Shown here piece by piece: positions 16,383-24,496 of a stretch of DNA of 64,000 nt. A program made the translations under genes and the position numbers. The notes beneath the pieces are model-generated. The model had not been told where the DNA came from and did not search any database. It worked only from the letters and a program-made list of their open reading frames with translations. The stretch covers positions 228,196 through 292,195 of the forward strand of contig JBMNPF010000001.1 in NCBI GenBank assembly GCA_050943475.1. Direction: 5' to 3'. The first letter of the stretch is position 1. Each line of letters begins with the position of its first letter. The stretch is from Metaruminococcus_A sp050943475 (GTDB taxonomy: Bacteria > Bacillota > Clostridia > Oscillospirales > Ruminococcaceae).

Positions 16383-16421
16383 AAAAAGGATGGGATTCCA
16401 AAAGGCCCATCCTTTTTGTTT
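16383..16421 (+). terminator. Terminator of the second ECF sigma operon
   Basis: A 12-bp stem (16383-16394 with 16406-16417) ends in TTTTTGTTT. It lies 100 bases after the last gene of the operon. Confidence 0.8.
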
Positions 16422-16423
16422 AC

Positions 16424-16715
16424 CTATTTTGCTTCCTGATCCCGCTTGCACACATAATGGCGGTATTCCAGCGGCGTCCCCTCTTTTTTCGTGGTTACCA
16501 TCTCCACCGTGCCGGCAAGAGCAGCGAGCTTGCCGGTGATAATGGGTTGAAGGCAGAAAAGGACGTGCTCATTGTGGTAACGGTGCAGGGCGACGCATTC
16601 CCTGCATTTGCCGTGTCAGCCGCAAAGGGAGGCAGGTGCACCTTGTAATCTCCGGGTCGGCGGCAAGCGTCCTATTCTGAAAAACCAGTTTGCAGTATTC
16701 TTGTTTGGTTCTCAT
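16424..16715 (-). pseudogene. Frameshifted small Cys-containing protein remnant
   Basis: A good start (ATG at 16715-16713, preceded by AAGGGGAG) opens the frame MRTKQEYCKLVFQNRTLAAD, which soon loses protein character and stops. A shifted minus-strand frame from about 16610 to the TAG at 16424-16426 reads plausibly (KCRECVALHRYHNEHVLF, ITGKLAALAGTVEMVTTK, LEYRHYVCKRDQEAK). One or two indels between 16610 and 16660 would join them into a product of about 95 residues. No family recognised. Confidence 0.45.
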
Positions 16716-16770
16716 AAGCTCCCCTTGGTTTCGACGGTTGATAAAAAGACGGCCTCGCCTTTTGTTTTAC

Positions 16771-16810
16771 AGCAAAGCCCCCGCTTTTACAAAAAAGCGG
16801 GGGCTTTGCT
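16771..16810. repeat. Long perfect hairpin without U-tract
   Basis: An 18-bp perfect stem (16771-16788 with 16793-16810) with a 4-base loop. Neither side is followed by a T run, so it is only a possible terminator for the MATE gene ending at 16867. Confidence 0.5.
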
Positions 16811-16866
16811 GGGAGTGGAAGTTCTCCCAATATAAGATGAACCTTTCTGCAGTATAGAAATACGGC

Positions 16867-18284
16867 CTATTGTTTCACCGTATTTTCAGCAGCAGTGTCC
16901 GGCGGAGGGAGAAATCCCTGCCGGATCCAGCGGCCGCGTTTGTAGTAAATGAGGAATAGCAGGCTGGTAAGCACCCACGAAATGGGGTAGCTTACCAGGA
17001 TAACGCCGAGTTCATGCCGGAGCGGCAGTGCGACGAACATCCAGATGACGCGGAAGAGACAAACCCCACCGCCGACCAGCAGCATGGGGCGGAGCGCCTC
17101 GCCGCAGCCGCGGATTGCGCCGGACAGCACCTCGATGAGCACAAAGGCGATGTAGAAAGGCATCATATACTGCATCATCACCAGGCCGATCTCGATGACT
17201 GCTTGCTCCTGGGTGAAGATACGGATAAGCCAAGGCGCGCAGGTGCACATAAGAACGCTCATAAAGACGGCGGCGCCGGCTTCCATGCCGGTACAGACCT
17301 TGACGCTGCGGTGTACGCGGTCAATCCGCCCGGCGCCGTAGTTCTGGCCCGCAAAGGTGGTGATGGCGATACCGAAGGCGCCTGAAATCATCCAGAAAAA
17401 GCCGTCGAGTTTGGAAAATGCCGTCCATGCAGCCATGGTGTCGGTTCCAAAACTGTTGATACCCGCCTGGATGAGGATGTTGGAAATGGCGTACATGTTG
17501 GATTGCAGCCCGGCTGGAATCCCGACTAGGAGAATGGATTTAAATTCTGCCTTGTGAAACCGCACCTGCCGTAAAATGACCCGGTGCGCCTCCTTGGTGC
17601 GGAACAGGGTGATAAAGGTGAGCACGGCGGAAAGGGTCTGCGAAAGGATGGTGGCCAGTGCTGCACCCAGAACGCCCATGCCCAGTACGGCGACCAACAA
17701 AATATCCAGCACGATGTTGAGCATGCATGCAGCGATGAGATAGTAAAGGGGGCGCTTGGTGTCCCCCACCGCACGCAGAATACCGGAACCGACGTTGTAT
17801 AGAAAAGACGGAATTGTCCCAAAAAATAAACGCGCAGATAGGTGGAAGCATACCCCATGACGTCCGGGGTGGTACCCATTGCCGCCAGCGCCCAGTCGGC
17901 ACAGACAAGACCAACCACCATTAAAATTGCGCCGCCTGCCAGAGACATGGCAACTGAAGTATGTACCGTTCTCCGCACACCGTTGGTATTGCGCGCACCG
18001 TAAAGCTGAGCCACAATAACCGTTGTACCGGAGGCAATGCCGACCAGCAGATTGACAATGACGCTTAACAGGGTACCGGTTGCACCGCCGACCGCCGCCA
18101 ATGCCTCTTTGCCCATGAACTGCCCGACGATGACCGCGTCTGCCGTATTGTAAAGCTACTGGAAAAAGGTGCCGAACAGGATGGGGAAAAAGAAGATGAG
18201 GAGCTGTTTCCAGACAACTCCCTCGGTAATAGGGTTGTAATCGGGCCTTGCCGGCGCGCGTTTCTTTGCACGGTTCCCTAGCAA
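16867..18284 (-). pseudogene. MATE-family multidrug exporter, disrupted by stop and frameshift
   Basis: A twelve-helix MATE exporter (usual length about 460 residues) can be followed over the whole span, but not in one frame. From a TTG at 18284 (RBS AGGGGG) the frame reads NPITEGVVWKQLLIFFFPIL and hits TAG at 18158-18156 where the family has a Gln before LYNTADAVIVGQF. Reading resumes through GKEALAAVGGATGTLLSVIV to YLRVYF, then shifts by one base at the A6 run 17821-17826, continuing with GTIPSFLYNVGSGILRAVGD and MLNIVLDILLVAVLGMGVLG to the end at 16867. Two independent lesions suggest real inactivation; sequencing error at the homopolymer is possible for the second. Confidence 0.85.
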
Positions 18285-18374
18285 ACGGTTCCCCCTCTTT
18301 CTTTGTATTCTGCTGCACAGCCTCTGCCTGAACGGGAGCGCTGCGGTGTGTTTGATTCAATAGAACTGCATACC

Positions 18375-18404
18375 ATTATACGTCTTTGCGGGTTGTTTGC
18401 GCAA
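18375..18404 (-). promoter_or_regulatory. Promoter of the MATE remnant
   Basis: Minus strand TTGCGC (18404-18399), 18 bases, TATAAT (18380-18375). Confidence 0.6.
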
Positions 18405-18556
18405 GACAGACAACCACATTTTTTGTAAAATTTGCTCCCGTGGGATGTATAATCCCTGAAGCGGAAAACATGCGCCACTTTTCCTTTGCAGATTGTGTGC
18501 CCAAACGGCGCGGCTTTGATGAAAAGAGAAGCGAGGTGTAAGCAACGGCTTGCCGA

Positions 18557-18595
18557 ACACAAAAACGGCGCATCCTTTTGAGGATGCGCCGTTTT
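18557..18595 (-). terminator. Terminator of the alcohol dehydrogenase gene
   Basis: A 14-bp stem (18562-18575 with 18582-18595) followed on the minus strand by TTTTTGTGTTCG; 13 bases past the stop codon. Confidence 0.85.
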
Positions 18596-18607
18596 GATGG
18601 AACCGGG

Positions 18608-19768
18608 TTACAGAGCCAGTTTGTAGATGTTGTAAATGTCGTCCGCTGTGAGCTTGAAGTTGCCGAGCGGGCCGAACTGGACGGCCTTTTCCGCCATTTC
18701 GCGGAGATGCTCCTCGCCGATGCCGGCTTCGGACAGGCGCACCGGCAGGCCGATGCTGCGGTTGAAGTTTTCGAGCTTCTCAATTGCCATGGCAATGGCG
18801 GCATCTTCGCTGCCGCAGGTGAGGTCAATGTCCATGATGCGGCGTGCGAACTGCGCAAAACGGGCTTTGTTTTTCGGGGCGCAGTATTTCATCCAGGCCG
18901 GGAAAATAATGGCGAGACCGGCGCCGTGCGCAATGTCGTACATGCCGGAAAGCTCGTGCTCAATTTTATGGCTTGCCCAGTCGCCAATGCGCCCGGTATT
19001 GAGCAGGTTGTTGTGCGCAACCGTACCAGTCCAGAGGATTTCTGCGCGGATGTCGTAATTGGTGGGGTCTTTGAGCGCACGCGGCACATAGAGCATCATG
19101 GTTTTCAGCGCACTTTCAATGAGACGGTCGGTCAATTCAACGTGCTCCACGTTGGTGAAGTACCGCTCAAACAGGTGGGCCATAATGTCGCAGGCACCGT
19201 TTGCAATCTGTGCTTTTGGCATGGAGTAGGTGTATTCCGGGTTGAGCAGTGCAAATTTTGGGTAAATGCACTCGCAGGTGAGGCCGCGTTTGAGCTGGCC
19301 TTCGTCGTTTGTGATGACGCAGGCGTCCGAGCTTTCGCTGCCTGCCGCCGGGATGGTCAGCACAACGCCCACCGGGATGGATTGGGTCGGGTAAACGCCG
19401 TTGACAAAGCAGTCCCAAACATCGTCCTGATAAACGCCGACCGAAATGGCCTTGGAGGAGTCGATGACGCTGCCGCCGCCAACTGCGAGAATGAAGTCCA
19501 GGTTTTTCTCCTTACAGAGCGCAATGCCCTCACGCACCAGTTTCAGGCGCGGATTTGGCTGGACGCCGCCGAGCTCGTAGAACTCAATGCCGCCGTCTTT
19601 CAGCGCCTGGGTGACCTTGTCATAAACGCCGTTTTTCTTAATGGAACCGCCGCCGTAGTGCATCAGCACCCGGCTGCCCCCTAAATTCCGGATAAGCTCA
19701 GGCAGTTTGGATTCGTTGTTTTTGCCGAAAAGAATGCGGCAAGGGTTGTAAAATTGAAAATCGACCAT
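18608..19768 (-). CDS. Iron-containing (group III) alcohol dehydrogenase, 386 aa
   Basis: NAD(P)H-dependent alcohol/aldehyde oxidoreductase of the butanol dehydrogenase/YqhD type. Nucleotide-binding landmarks VLMHYGGGSIKKNGVYD and FILAVGGGSVIDSSKAIS; metal-binding region ANGACDIMAHLFERYF (Asp and His ligands), WASHKIEHELSG and MYDIAHGAGLAIIFPAWM (two more His ligands). All four iron ligands are present, so it should be active. Likely role is reduction of butyraldehyde, methylglyoxal-like or other aldehydes during fermentation. CAGGAGG precedes the ATG; single gene with strong promoter and terminator. Confidence 0.94.
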   Translation of the reverse strand: MVDFQFYNPCRILFGKNNESKLPELIRNLGGSRVLMHYGGGSIKKNGVYDKVTQALKDGGIEFYELGGVQPNPRLKLVREGIALCKEKNLDFILAVGGGSVIDSSKAISVGVYQDDVWDCFVNGVYPTQSIPVGVVLTIPAAGSESSDACVITNDEGQLKRGLTCECIYPKFALLNPEYTYSMPKAQIANGACDIMAHLFERYFTNVEHVELTDRLIESALKTMMLYVPRALKDPTNYDIRAEILWTGTVAHNNLLNTGRIGDWASHKIEHELSGMYDIAHGAGLAIIFPAWMKYCAPKNKARFAQFARRIMDIDLTCGSEDAAIAMAIEKLENFNRSIGLPVRLSEAGIGEEHLREMAEKAVQFGPLGNFKLTADDIYNIYKLAL

Positions 19769-19824
19769 GGTATACCTCCTGTGATTGTATTGGAATGCTG
19801 TGTTTTCATTGCCTAACTGGCTTT

Positions 19825-19853
19825 ATTATAACATGGGCCGGGCAGTTTTTCAA
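19825..19853 (-). promoter_or_regulatory. Promoter of the alcohol dehydrogenase gene
   Basis: Minus strand TTGAAA (19853-19848), 17 bases, TATAAT (19830-19825). Confidence 0.8.
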
Positions 19854-19982
19854 CCGCACGGCTTAAAGAGTGGGAAAGTTGGCAATCAGCGCCAAATTCA
19901 GCGCAATTTTATCCCGGAGAGCAGCTTGGTGTAAGGTGCGCTGCGTGTTGACAAAAGAAAGACACCCGGCGAAAATGTTATT

Positions 19983-20108
19983 GGTGCTGGTGCTGGTGCT
20001 GGTGCTGGTGCTGGTGCTGGTGCTGGTGCTGGTGCTGGTGCTGGTGCTGGTGCTGGTGCTGGTGCTGGTGCTGGTGCTGGTGCTGGTGCTGGTGCTGGTG
20101 CTGGTGCT
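19983..20108. repeat. Hexanucleotide tandem repeat, 21 exact copies of GGTGCT
   Basis: 126 bases of uninterrupted GGTGCT. All six frames through it stay open, giving Val-Leu, Ala-Pro or His-Gln dipeptide runs, but none of these frames has a convincing ribosome binding site or a conserved-looking remainder. Best read as a non-coding, length-variable microsatellite between the alcohol dehydrogenase promoter and the XRE gene terminator. Confidence 0.95.
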
Positions 20109-20245
20109 GAGCGGCCTGCCCTAACTGCCCGCAAAACAGGTTGTATCTATTTGCGAAAAGGGAGGATGAAAGGTATTTTTTGCCTGCGTCTTGCACGGAC
20201 ATGCCGTAGAAGTTTGTCTTGCGGATGGCGGGCCGTCTGGCTGCC

Positions 20246-20280
20246 GGGAAAAAGAAAAGCCGCACCTTTGTGTGCGGCTT
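20246..20280 (-). terminator. Terminator of the XRE regulator gene
   Basis: A 9-bp stem (20257-20265 with 20272-20280) followed on the minus strand by TTTCTTTTTCCC. The stem begins inside the stop codon of the gene. Confidence 0.75.
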
Positions 20281-20581
20281 AAAGACTGCTCAAAAATTTT
20301 AAGAGAATTTCCTTTTGCTCGTCGGTTAGTTCTGCCCACTTGTTGAGCAGCATGACCTGTTCGGCGGTTAAGTGGCGTTCGGTTTCTTCTTCGGCAAAGA
20401 ATTCTGCCATTGAAATGCCAAAACCCTTGCAGATGCTTTCCAGAGTGGAAATAGACGGCTGATAATTTCTGGAGAACATTTGATTTATGGTGCCCTGTGG
20501 AACATTGGCACGCTTAGCTAACTCATATTTTGACCAATTGTATTTTAAAAGCAATTCTCTAATTCTTTCGAGCGCATTCAT
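20279..20581 (-). CDS. XRE-family helix-turn-helix regulator, 100 aa
   Basis: A lambda-repressor-type HTH covers residues 5-65: IRELLLKYNWSKYELAKRAN then VPQGTINQMFSRNYQPSIST and LESICKGFGISMAEFF, followed by a short C-terminal helix (LTAEQVMLLNKWAELTDEQK). Such stand-alone XRE proteins are usually dimeric repressors of nearby promoters. GGGAGT lies eight bases before the ATG. The spacer upstream holds three AACTCT half-sites and a divergent plus-strand promoter, the most likely targets. Weak similarity in size to SinR-like regulators. Confidence 0.9.
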   Translation of the reverse strand: MNALERIRELLLKYNWSKYELAKRANVPQGTINQMFSRNYQPSISTLESICKGFGISMAEFFAEEETERHLTAEQVMLLNKWAELTDEQKEILLKFLSSL

Positions 20582-20604
20582 AATAAGACTCCCAATATTG
20601 TTAC

Positions 20605-20676
20605 AACTCTTATGTAATAACTATACAATGGAAAAGCGTTGACAAAAACAACTTATAAGAGTTATAATAAAACTCT
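20605..20676. promoter_or_regulatory. Inverted-repeat operator region with divergent promoter
   Basis: AACTCTTAT (20605-20613) is the exact reverse complement of ATAAGAGTT (20655-20663), with another AACTCT at 20671-20676. A plus-strand promoter (TTGACA 20639-20644, 19 bases, TATAAT 20664-20669) overlaps these sites. Likely bound by the adjacent XRE regulator. Confidence 0.6.
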
Positions 20677-21102
20677 AAAGAGCAATATCGAATTCACATT
20701 AGTATTGATACACATGGCCAATTTTATGCAAAAGAAAGCCTAAATTGTATAATTAATATTTCAATATACTATTTGTTGATGAAAAGTATTTTGCTTTGTG
20801 TGGCAAACGTTTTACAATCGCAGAGGAAGTTTAAACTGGGAAACGGTATAATACGAATGTCTGACTTGTAATTTCAGAAAAACCGCCGCCCCCTTTGGAC
20901 GATGCAGAGTACGGCAATGGGTGCGTTTTGTGAAAATTCTGGGTACAAGAGCTGTTGTTCCGGAACAAGACGGACCCATTGGGCAGCCGGTGGGAATCTG
21001 CACGGAAGGGCCCGGTGGAAATCCCGGCAAATTCCGGTTGCCAGGAACGGCGGCTGCATATAATAAAGTGAAGGATATTTTCAGTCAAGGAGATTGCTGC
21101 TC
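20677..21102 (+). other. Transcribed-looking spacer without a clear gene
   Basis: Lies between the divergent promoter at 20639-20669 and the small gene at 21103. The first 150 bases are AT-rich, then the composition returns to normal. No open frame with a ribosome binding site was found; a TATAAT at 21059-21064 could serve the small gene. It could hold a long leader or a small RNA. Confidence 0.35.
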
Positions 21103-21297
21103 ATGCACAAGGAAGAATTTGAATGGGCGTTTTCCCAATACATTGACGGGCCGGAGTATGACGCTGCACAGACCGCGCTGTTTGAGGTAATCCGGAACGC
21201 GTTTGAAGCGGGGTTCTGCGCTGCTGAACGCCTTTGCTCGCCGCAGGACAGCGGCAAGGTGGTGGAAATCCGGCGCGGCGAGATTGCACAGAAATAG
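21103..21297 (+). CDS. Small protein of unknown function, 64 aa
   Basis: Good ribosome binding site (AAGGAG, 11 bases before ATG). The product is acidic and helical (MHKEEFEWAFSQYIDGPEYD, then ALFEVIRNAFEAGFCAAERL), cytoplasmic, with a short charged tail (KVVEIRRGEIAQK). No family recognised. It is followed by a strong bidirectional terminator, which supports a real transcript. Confidence 0.6.
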   Translation: MHKEEFEWAFSQYIDGPEYDAAQTALFEVIRNAFEAGFCAAERLCSPQDSGKVVEIRRGEIAQK

Positions 21298-21385
21298 CCG
21301 GAAACTTCTTTTCAAAGGGACAGTGGAACAGGAACACCGGTTTTTCAGTTCGTTTTTCCCGGAAATGTAAAAGTTGTTGTAAAAG

Positions 21386-21424
21386 AAAAAAGAGGGCGGA
21401 AGCAGTTGCTTCCGCCCTCTTTTT
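21386..21424. terminator. Bidirectional terminator
   Basis: Stem of about 16-18 bp (21386-21403 with 21406-21423) with A and T runs on the outside, between the small plus-strand gene and the convergent Na/phosphate cotransporter gene. Confidence 0.9.
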
Positions 21425-21432
21425 ACATGTGA

Positions 21433-23256
21433 TTAGGCTTTTGCGTCATCCTTTTCCCGTTTGAAAGAAGAGACGTATTTTTCCATGTACATCTTCATGG
21501 CATTTTCGTAGACGGTGCCGCCTTCTTCGTGCATCCGGTGCAGGAAAGCGTGCTGGTTGACCTCGCCCTCAATTTGGGCACGCTCGCTCAAATTGTTATC
21601 CCCAATGACATAGACCGCGATGTTGGAGCAGTGGTCTGCCACACGCTCCAGGTCGGCGACGGTTTCCAGGTAAATGATGCCGGTATCCACCGAACATTTG
21701 CCCTTTTTAAGCCGCTGGATGTGTTTGGCCTTCAGGGTTTCCTCCAGCACGTCGATGGTTTGCTCCAAGGGTTCAACCAGCAGAGCGGTGTTGAGGTCTG
21801 CCTTTTCCACAATATCGGTGGTCAGGGTGACAATTTCTTCAATGGCGGAGAACATGATCTCCATTTCCGCCGTACCCTTGGCGGAGAATTTTGCGCCGCG
21901 GTTATGGAGCATATCCGCACGGTCGGCAATGTTGACCGCGTAGTCGCCAATGCGTTCAATTTCAGAAATGAGGTGGAGCACATAGGTGACCTGTTTGCTC
22001 TCGTTGTCGGTCAGCTCGCGGTCGGTGAGCTTTTGCAGGTAGTTGCCCAAGCGGTCCTCAATGCGGTCGATGTTGTCTTCCACCTCTGCCACATGTTCAA
22101 AGGCTTTTTGGTCATAGTTGCGGAACAGGCCCATTGCATCCAGCAGGTTCTGCCGGGCAAACATTGCCATGCGTTTGAGCAGAGTGGTGCACTGGCCAAG
22201 CGCAAGACCGGGGGAAACCAGCAGGCGTTCGTCCAGCAGGTTGGTCTGGGTTTCGCCGTCTTCTTCGTTTTTGCCCTTGCGTACCGTGAGTGTGGCGAGC
22301 TTTTCCAGAACGCCGGTAAAGGGAATAAAGACCAGCGTAACTGCTACGTTAAAAATGGTGTGGAAGTTTGCAATACCGCCTTTGTCAATGGCGTCCATCC
22401 AGAATGGGAAGCCGACCGTGTACTGAATGATGTATACGCCCGCAAGAAAGAGGGTGGCACCGATGATGTTGAAGTAAAGATGCACAAACGCTGCGCGTTT
22501 GGCGTTTTTGCTGGTGCCGATACTCGCGAGCATCGAAGTGATACAGGTGCCGATGTTCTGACCGAGGATAATCGGCACAGCGGAAGCGTAGGTAATGGCT
22601 CCCGTAGCCGAAAGTGCCTGCAAAATACCGACCGACGCCGAAGAGCTTTGAATAATTGCGGTGACAATGGCGCCGACGAGCACGCCGAGAATCGGATTGG
22701 AAAGGGTTGCAAAAATCTGTGCGAATTCCGGTACCTCGGCAAGCGGTTTCACCGCCGCCTCCATGGTAAACATACCGGTGAACAGCACCGAGAAGCCGAG
22801 CATAATGGTGCCGATATCTTTGTATTTGGCCCGTTTGCCGGCCATTAAAAAGATGATGCCGACAACCGCGATGATCGGCGCCAGAGTGGTTGGCTTGAGC
22901 AGGCTGAGGAAAAAGTTTGCGTTTGCGTTCCCCTCAAGATCGCCCAGCCGCAGAATCTGCGCCGTAACCGTTGTACCGATATTTGCGCCCATAATGACGC
23001 CGATGCAGGAACGCAGTTTTAAAATACCCGCGTTGACGAGGCCAACGACAATAACCGTCGTAGCCGAAGAACTTTGGATTGCCGCCGTAACCAGCGCGCC
23101 GAGCAGTACGCCCTTCCAAACGCTGTTGGTCAGCTTTTCAAGCGTTTTCTCCATACGCCCGCCGGAAAGTTTTTCCAGGCTGTTGCCCAGCACGTTCATG
23201 CCAAACAGGAACAGGGCAAGTCCTCCGCCCAGAGACACAACATTTAACCAGTCCAT
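21433..23256 (-). CDS. Na/phosphate cotransporter family protein with PhoU-like domain, 607 aa
   Basis: NptA/PhoU fusion found widely in Firmicutes. Two inverted membrane repeats carry the signature QSSSA: TAAIQSSSATTVIVVGLVN near residue 60 and TAIIQSSSASVGILQALSA near 205, each followed by a GANIGTT/GQNIGTC motif. About eight helices occupy residues 1-320. The C-terminal 230 residues are a PhoU-like helical domain (LISEIERIGDYAVNIADRAD; VADLERVADHCSNIAVYV). Role: sodium-driven phosphate (or phosphonate-like anion) uptake with intracellular control. GGGGG precedes the ATG. No other Pho genes are nearby. Confidence 0.93.
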   Translation of the reverse strand: MDWLNVVSLGGGLALFLFGMNVLGNSLEKLSGGRMEKTLEKLTNSVWKGVLLGALVTAAIQSSSATTVIVVGLVNAGILKLRSCIGVIMGANIGTTVTAQILRLGDLEGNANANFFLSLLKPTTLAPIIAVVGIIFLMAGKRAKYKDIGTIMLGFSVLFTGMFTMEAAVKPLAEVPEFAQIFATLSNPILGVLVGAIVTAIIQSSSASVGILQALSATGAITYASAVPIILGQNIGTCITSMLASIGTSKNAKRAAFVHLYFNIIGATLFLAGVYIIQYTVGFPFWMDAIDKGGIANFHTIFNVAVTLVFIPFTGVLEKLATLTVRKGKNEEDGETQTNLLDERLLVSPGLALGQCTTLLKRMAMFARQNLLDAMGLFRNYDQKAFEHVAEVEDNIDRIEDRLGNYLQKLTDRELTDNESKQVTYVLHLISEIERIGDYAVNIADRADMLHNRGAKFSAKGTAEMEIMFSAIEEIVTLTTDIVEKADLNTALLVEPLEQTIDVLEETLKAKHIQRLKKGKCSVDTGIIYLETVADLERVADHCSNIAVYVIGDNNLSERAQIEGEVNQHAFLHRMHEEGGTVYENAMKMYMEKYVSSFKREKDDAKA

Positions 23257-23430
23257 CCCGTACCCCCATTGGTTTTTCTGTTTCTGCTGTTATTCTTTAC
23301 AATTCCATTACATATTTATCACAATTATAGCATGCAGGCAACATTTCGCATAGGGCTTTTTAAAATTTTACATAGTTTTGACATTTTTCGCCGTGGATTT
23401 GCACAAATTAGCTGCATTTTGTGGAGTTCA

Positions 23431-23459
23431 TTGCGTGGAGACGGCATTTGTGCTACACT
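23431..23459 (+). promoter_or_regulatory. Promoter of the esterase operon
   Basis: TTGCGT (23431-23436), 17 bases, TACACT (23454-23459). Confidence 0.55.
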
Positions 23460-23503
23460 GAAAAATGAAATTCTTTTGCTGCCAGATGGAAAGGATGAAC
23501 GCT

Positions 23504-24415
23504 ATGCCAGCTTTTACAGCCGATCCGGAGAAACGGGATCCGCGTGAAATTCCGCTCAACACCGACTACATTAAAACCAAATGGCGGAACCTTCCTTACG
23601 TTGACGGTACCCCGCACGAGCGCCAGGTATTGGATCTTTATCACCCAAACGGAAAAACCGGGCCGTTTCCGGTCATTGTCTGTATTTACGGCGGCGGGTT
23701 CCGTTCCGGCGACAAAACCTACGGCGAGTTCAAAGGGGTTGTCAAAGCGCTGGACTACGGTTATGCGGTGGCGTCGATCAACTACCGCTATTCCCAACAG
23801 GCGCACCACCCGGCCCAGATCCATGACGTCAAGGCCGCTATCCGTTTTTTAAAGGAGCATGCGGAGAAATACGGCCTGCTCAAGGAGAAGATGGCGCTCT
23901 GGGGCGGTTCGGCAGGCGCGACTTTGGCAAGCCTTGCCGGAACAACGGCGGATATGGATCTCCTCACCGACCGAAGCATGGGAAATGCCGGAGAGTCGGA
24001 AGCGGTTCAGGCGGTTGTGGACTGGTATGGCCCCATTGATTTTTCCAAGACCGCTGAACAGTTCAAAGAACCGGGAGTTTATCCGCAGCGGGCTGCATTT
24101 GCCGCTGATCCAAATGCGTTGAGTCGTCAGCTTTTTGGCTGTACCGACGCGGAGCTTCCGGAAAAACAAAAGGAGTTCAATGCTGCGCGGTATATCAGCG
24201 ACAAAACGCCGCCTTTTCTCATTCAGCACGGCACCAAAGATGACCTGGTGCCTCTTGCCCAGGCGCAAAATTTTGCCCGGGCGCTTGTGGAGAAGATTGG
24301 CCCGGAGCGGGTGAAATTGGATATTTTGGAGGGGGCCGGACATGGCGGCGAAGCGTTTGGAACACCGGAAAACCTTGCGCGGATTATCCGGTTCCTTGAC
24401 CGTTACTTAAAATGA
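23504..24415 (+). CDS. Alpha/beta-hydrolase (acetyl-esterase/lipase-like), 303 aa
   Basis: Hormone-sensitive-lipase/Aes-type fold. The oxyanion-hole motif is YGGGFRSG, the nucleophile elbow is WGGSAGATLA (Ser in GGSAG), the acid lies in QHGTKDDLVP and the catalytic His in EGAGHGGEAF. No signal peptide, so intracellular, like the deacetylases that act on imported acetylated xylo- or manno-oligosaccharides. The start at 23504 is chosen over three earlier in-frame ATGs because GGAAAGGA sits seven bases before it. First gene of an operon with a paralogue (about 40 percent alike by eye) and a creatininase-family enzyme. Confidence 0.9.
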   Translation: MPAFTADPEKRDPREIPLNTDYIKTKWRNLPYVDGTPHERQVLDLYHPNGKTGPFPVIVCIYGGGFRSGDKTYGEFKGVVKALDYGYAVASINYRYSQQAHHPAQIHDVKAAIRFLKEHAEKYGLLKEKMALWGGSAGATLASLAGTTADMDLLTDRSMGNAGESEAVQAVVDWYGPIDFSKTAEQFKEPGVYPQRAAFAADPNALSRQLFGCTDAELPEKQKEFNAARYISDKTPPFLIQHGTKDDLVPLAQAQNFARALVEKIGPERVKLDILEGAGHGGEAFGTPENLARIIRFLDRYLK

Positions 24416-24496
24416 TGGGCTCCTGTCCTGGTTTGTTCTTTGAATATGGGGCAGACCGAGCAAAGACACTGCAATCGACAAAGGAGGAAATTCACT

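Larger units (their letters stand above)
16283..16866. other. Spacer with one degraded gene
   Basis: About 580 bases between the sigma operon and the MATE remnant. It holds the operon terminator at 16383-16421, the frameshifted remnant at 16424-16715 and a long hairpin at 16771-16810. Nothing else was seen. Confidence 0.5.

Noticed and set aside
18578..19684. Plus-strand frame of 368 residues opposite the alcohol dehydrogenase
   Set aside because: Antisense shadow; the minus strand has all catalytic motifs, promoter and terminator.
19983..20108. CRISPR-like array
   Set aside because: Six-base units with no spacers; a plain microsatellite.
19870..20265. Open frames encoding Val-Leu, Ala-Pro or His-Gln dipeptide runs
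   Set aside because: They exist only because the GGTGCT repeat has no stop in any frame; no ribosome binding site, and flanks are not protein-like.
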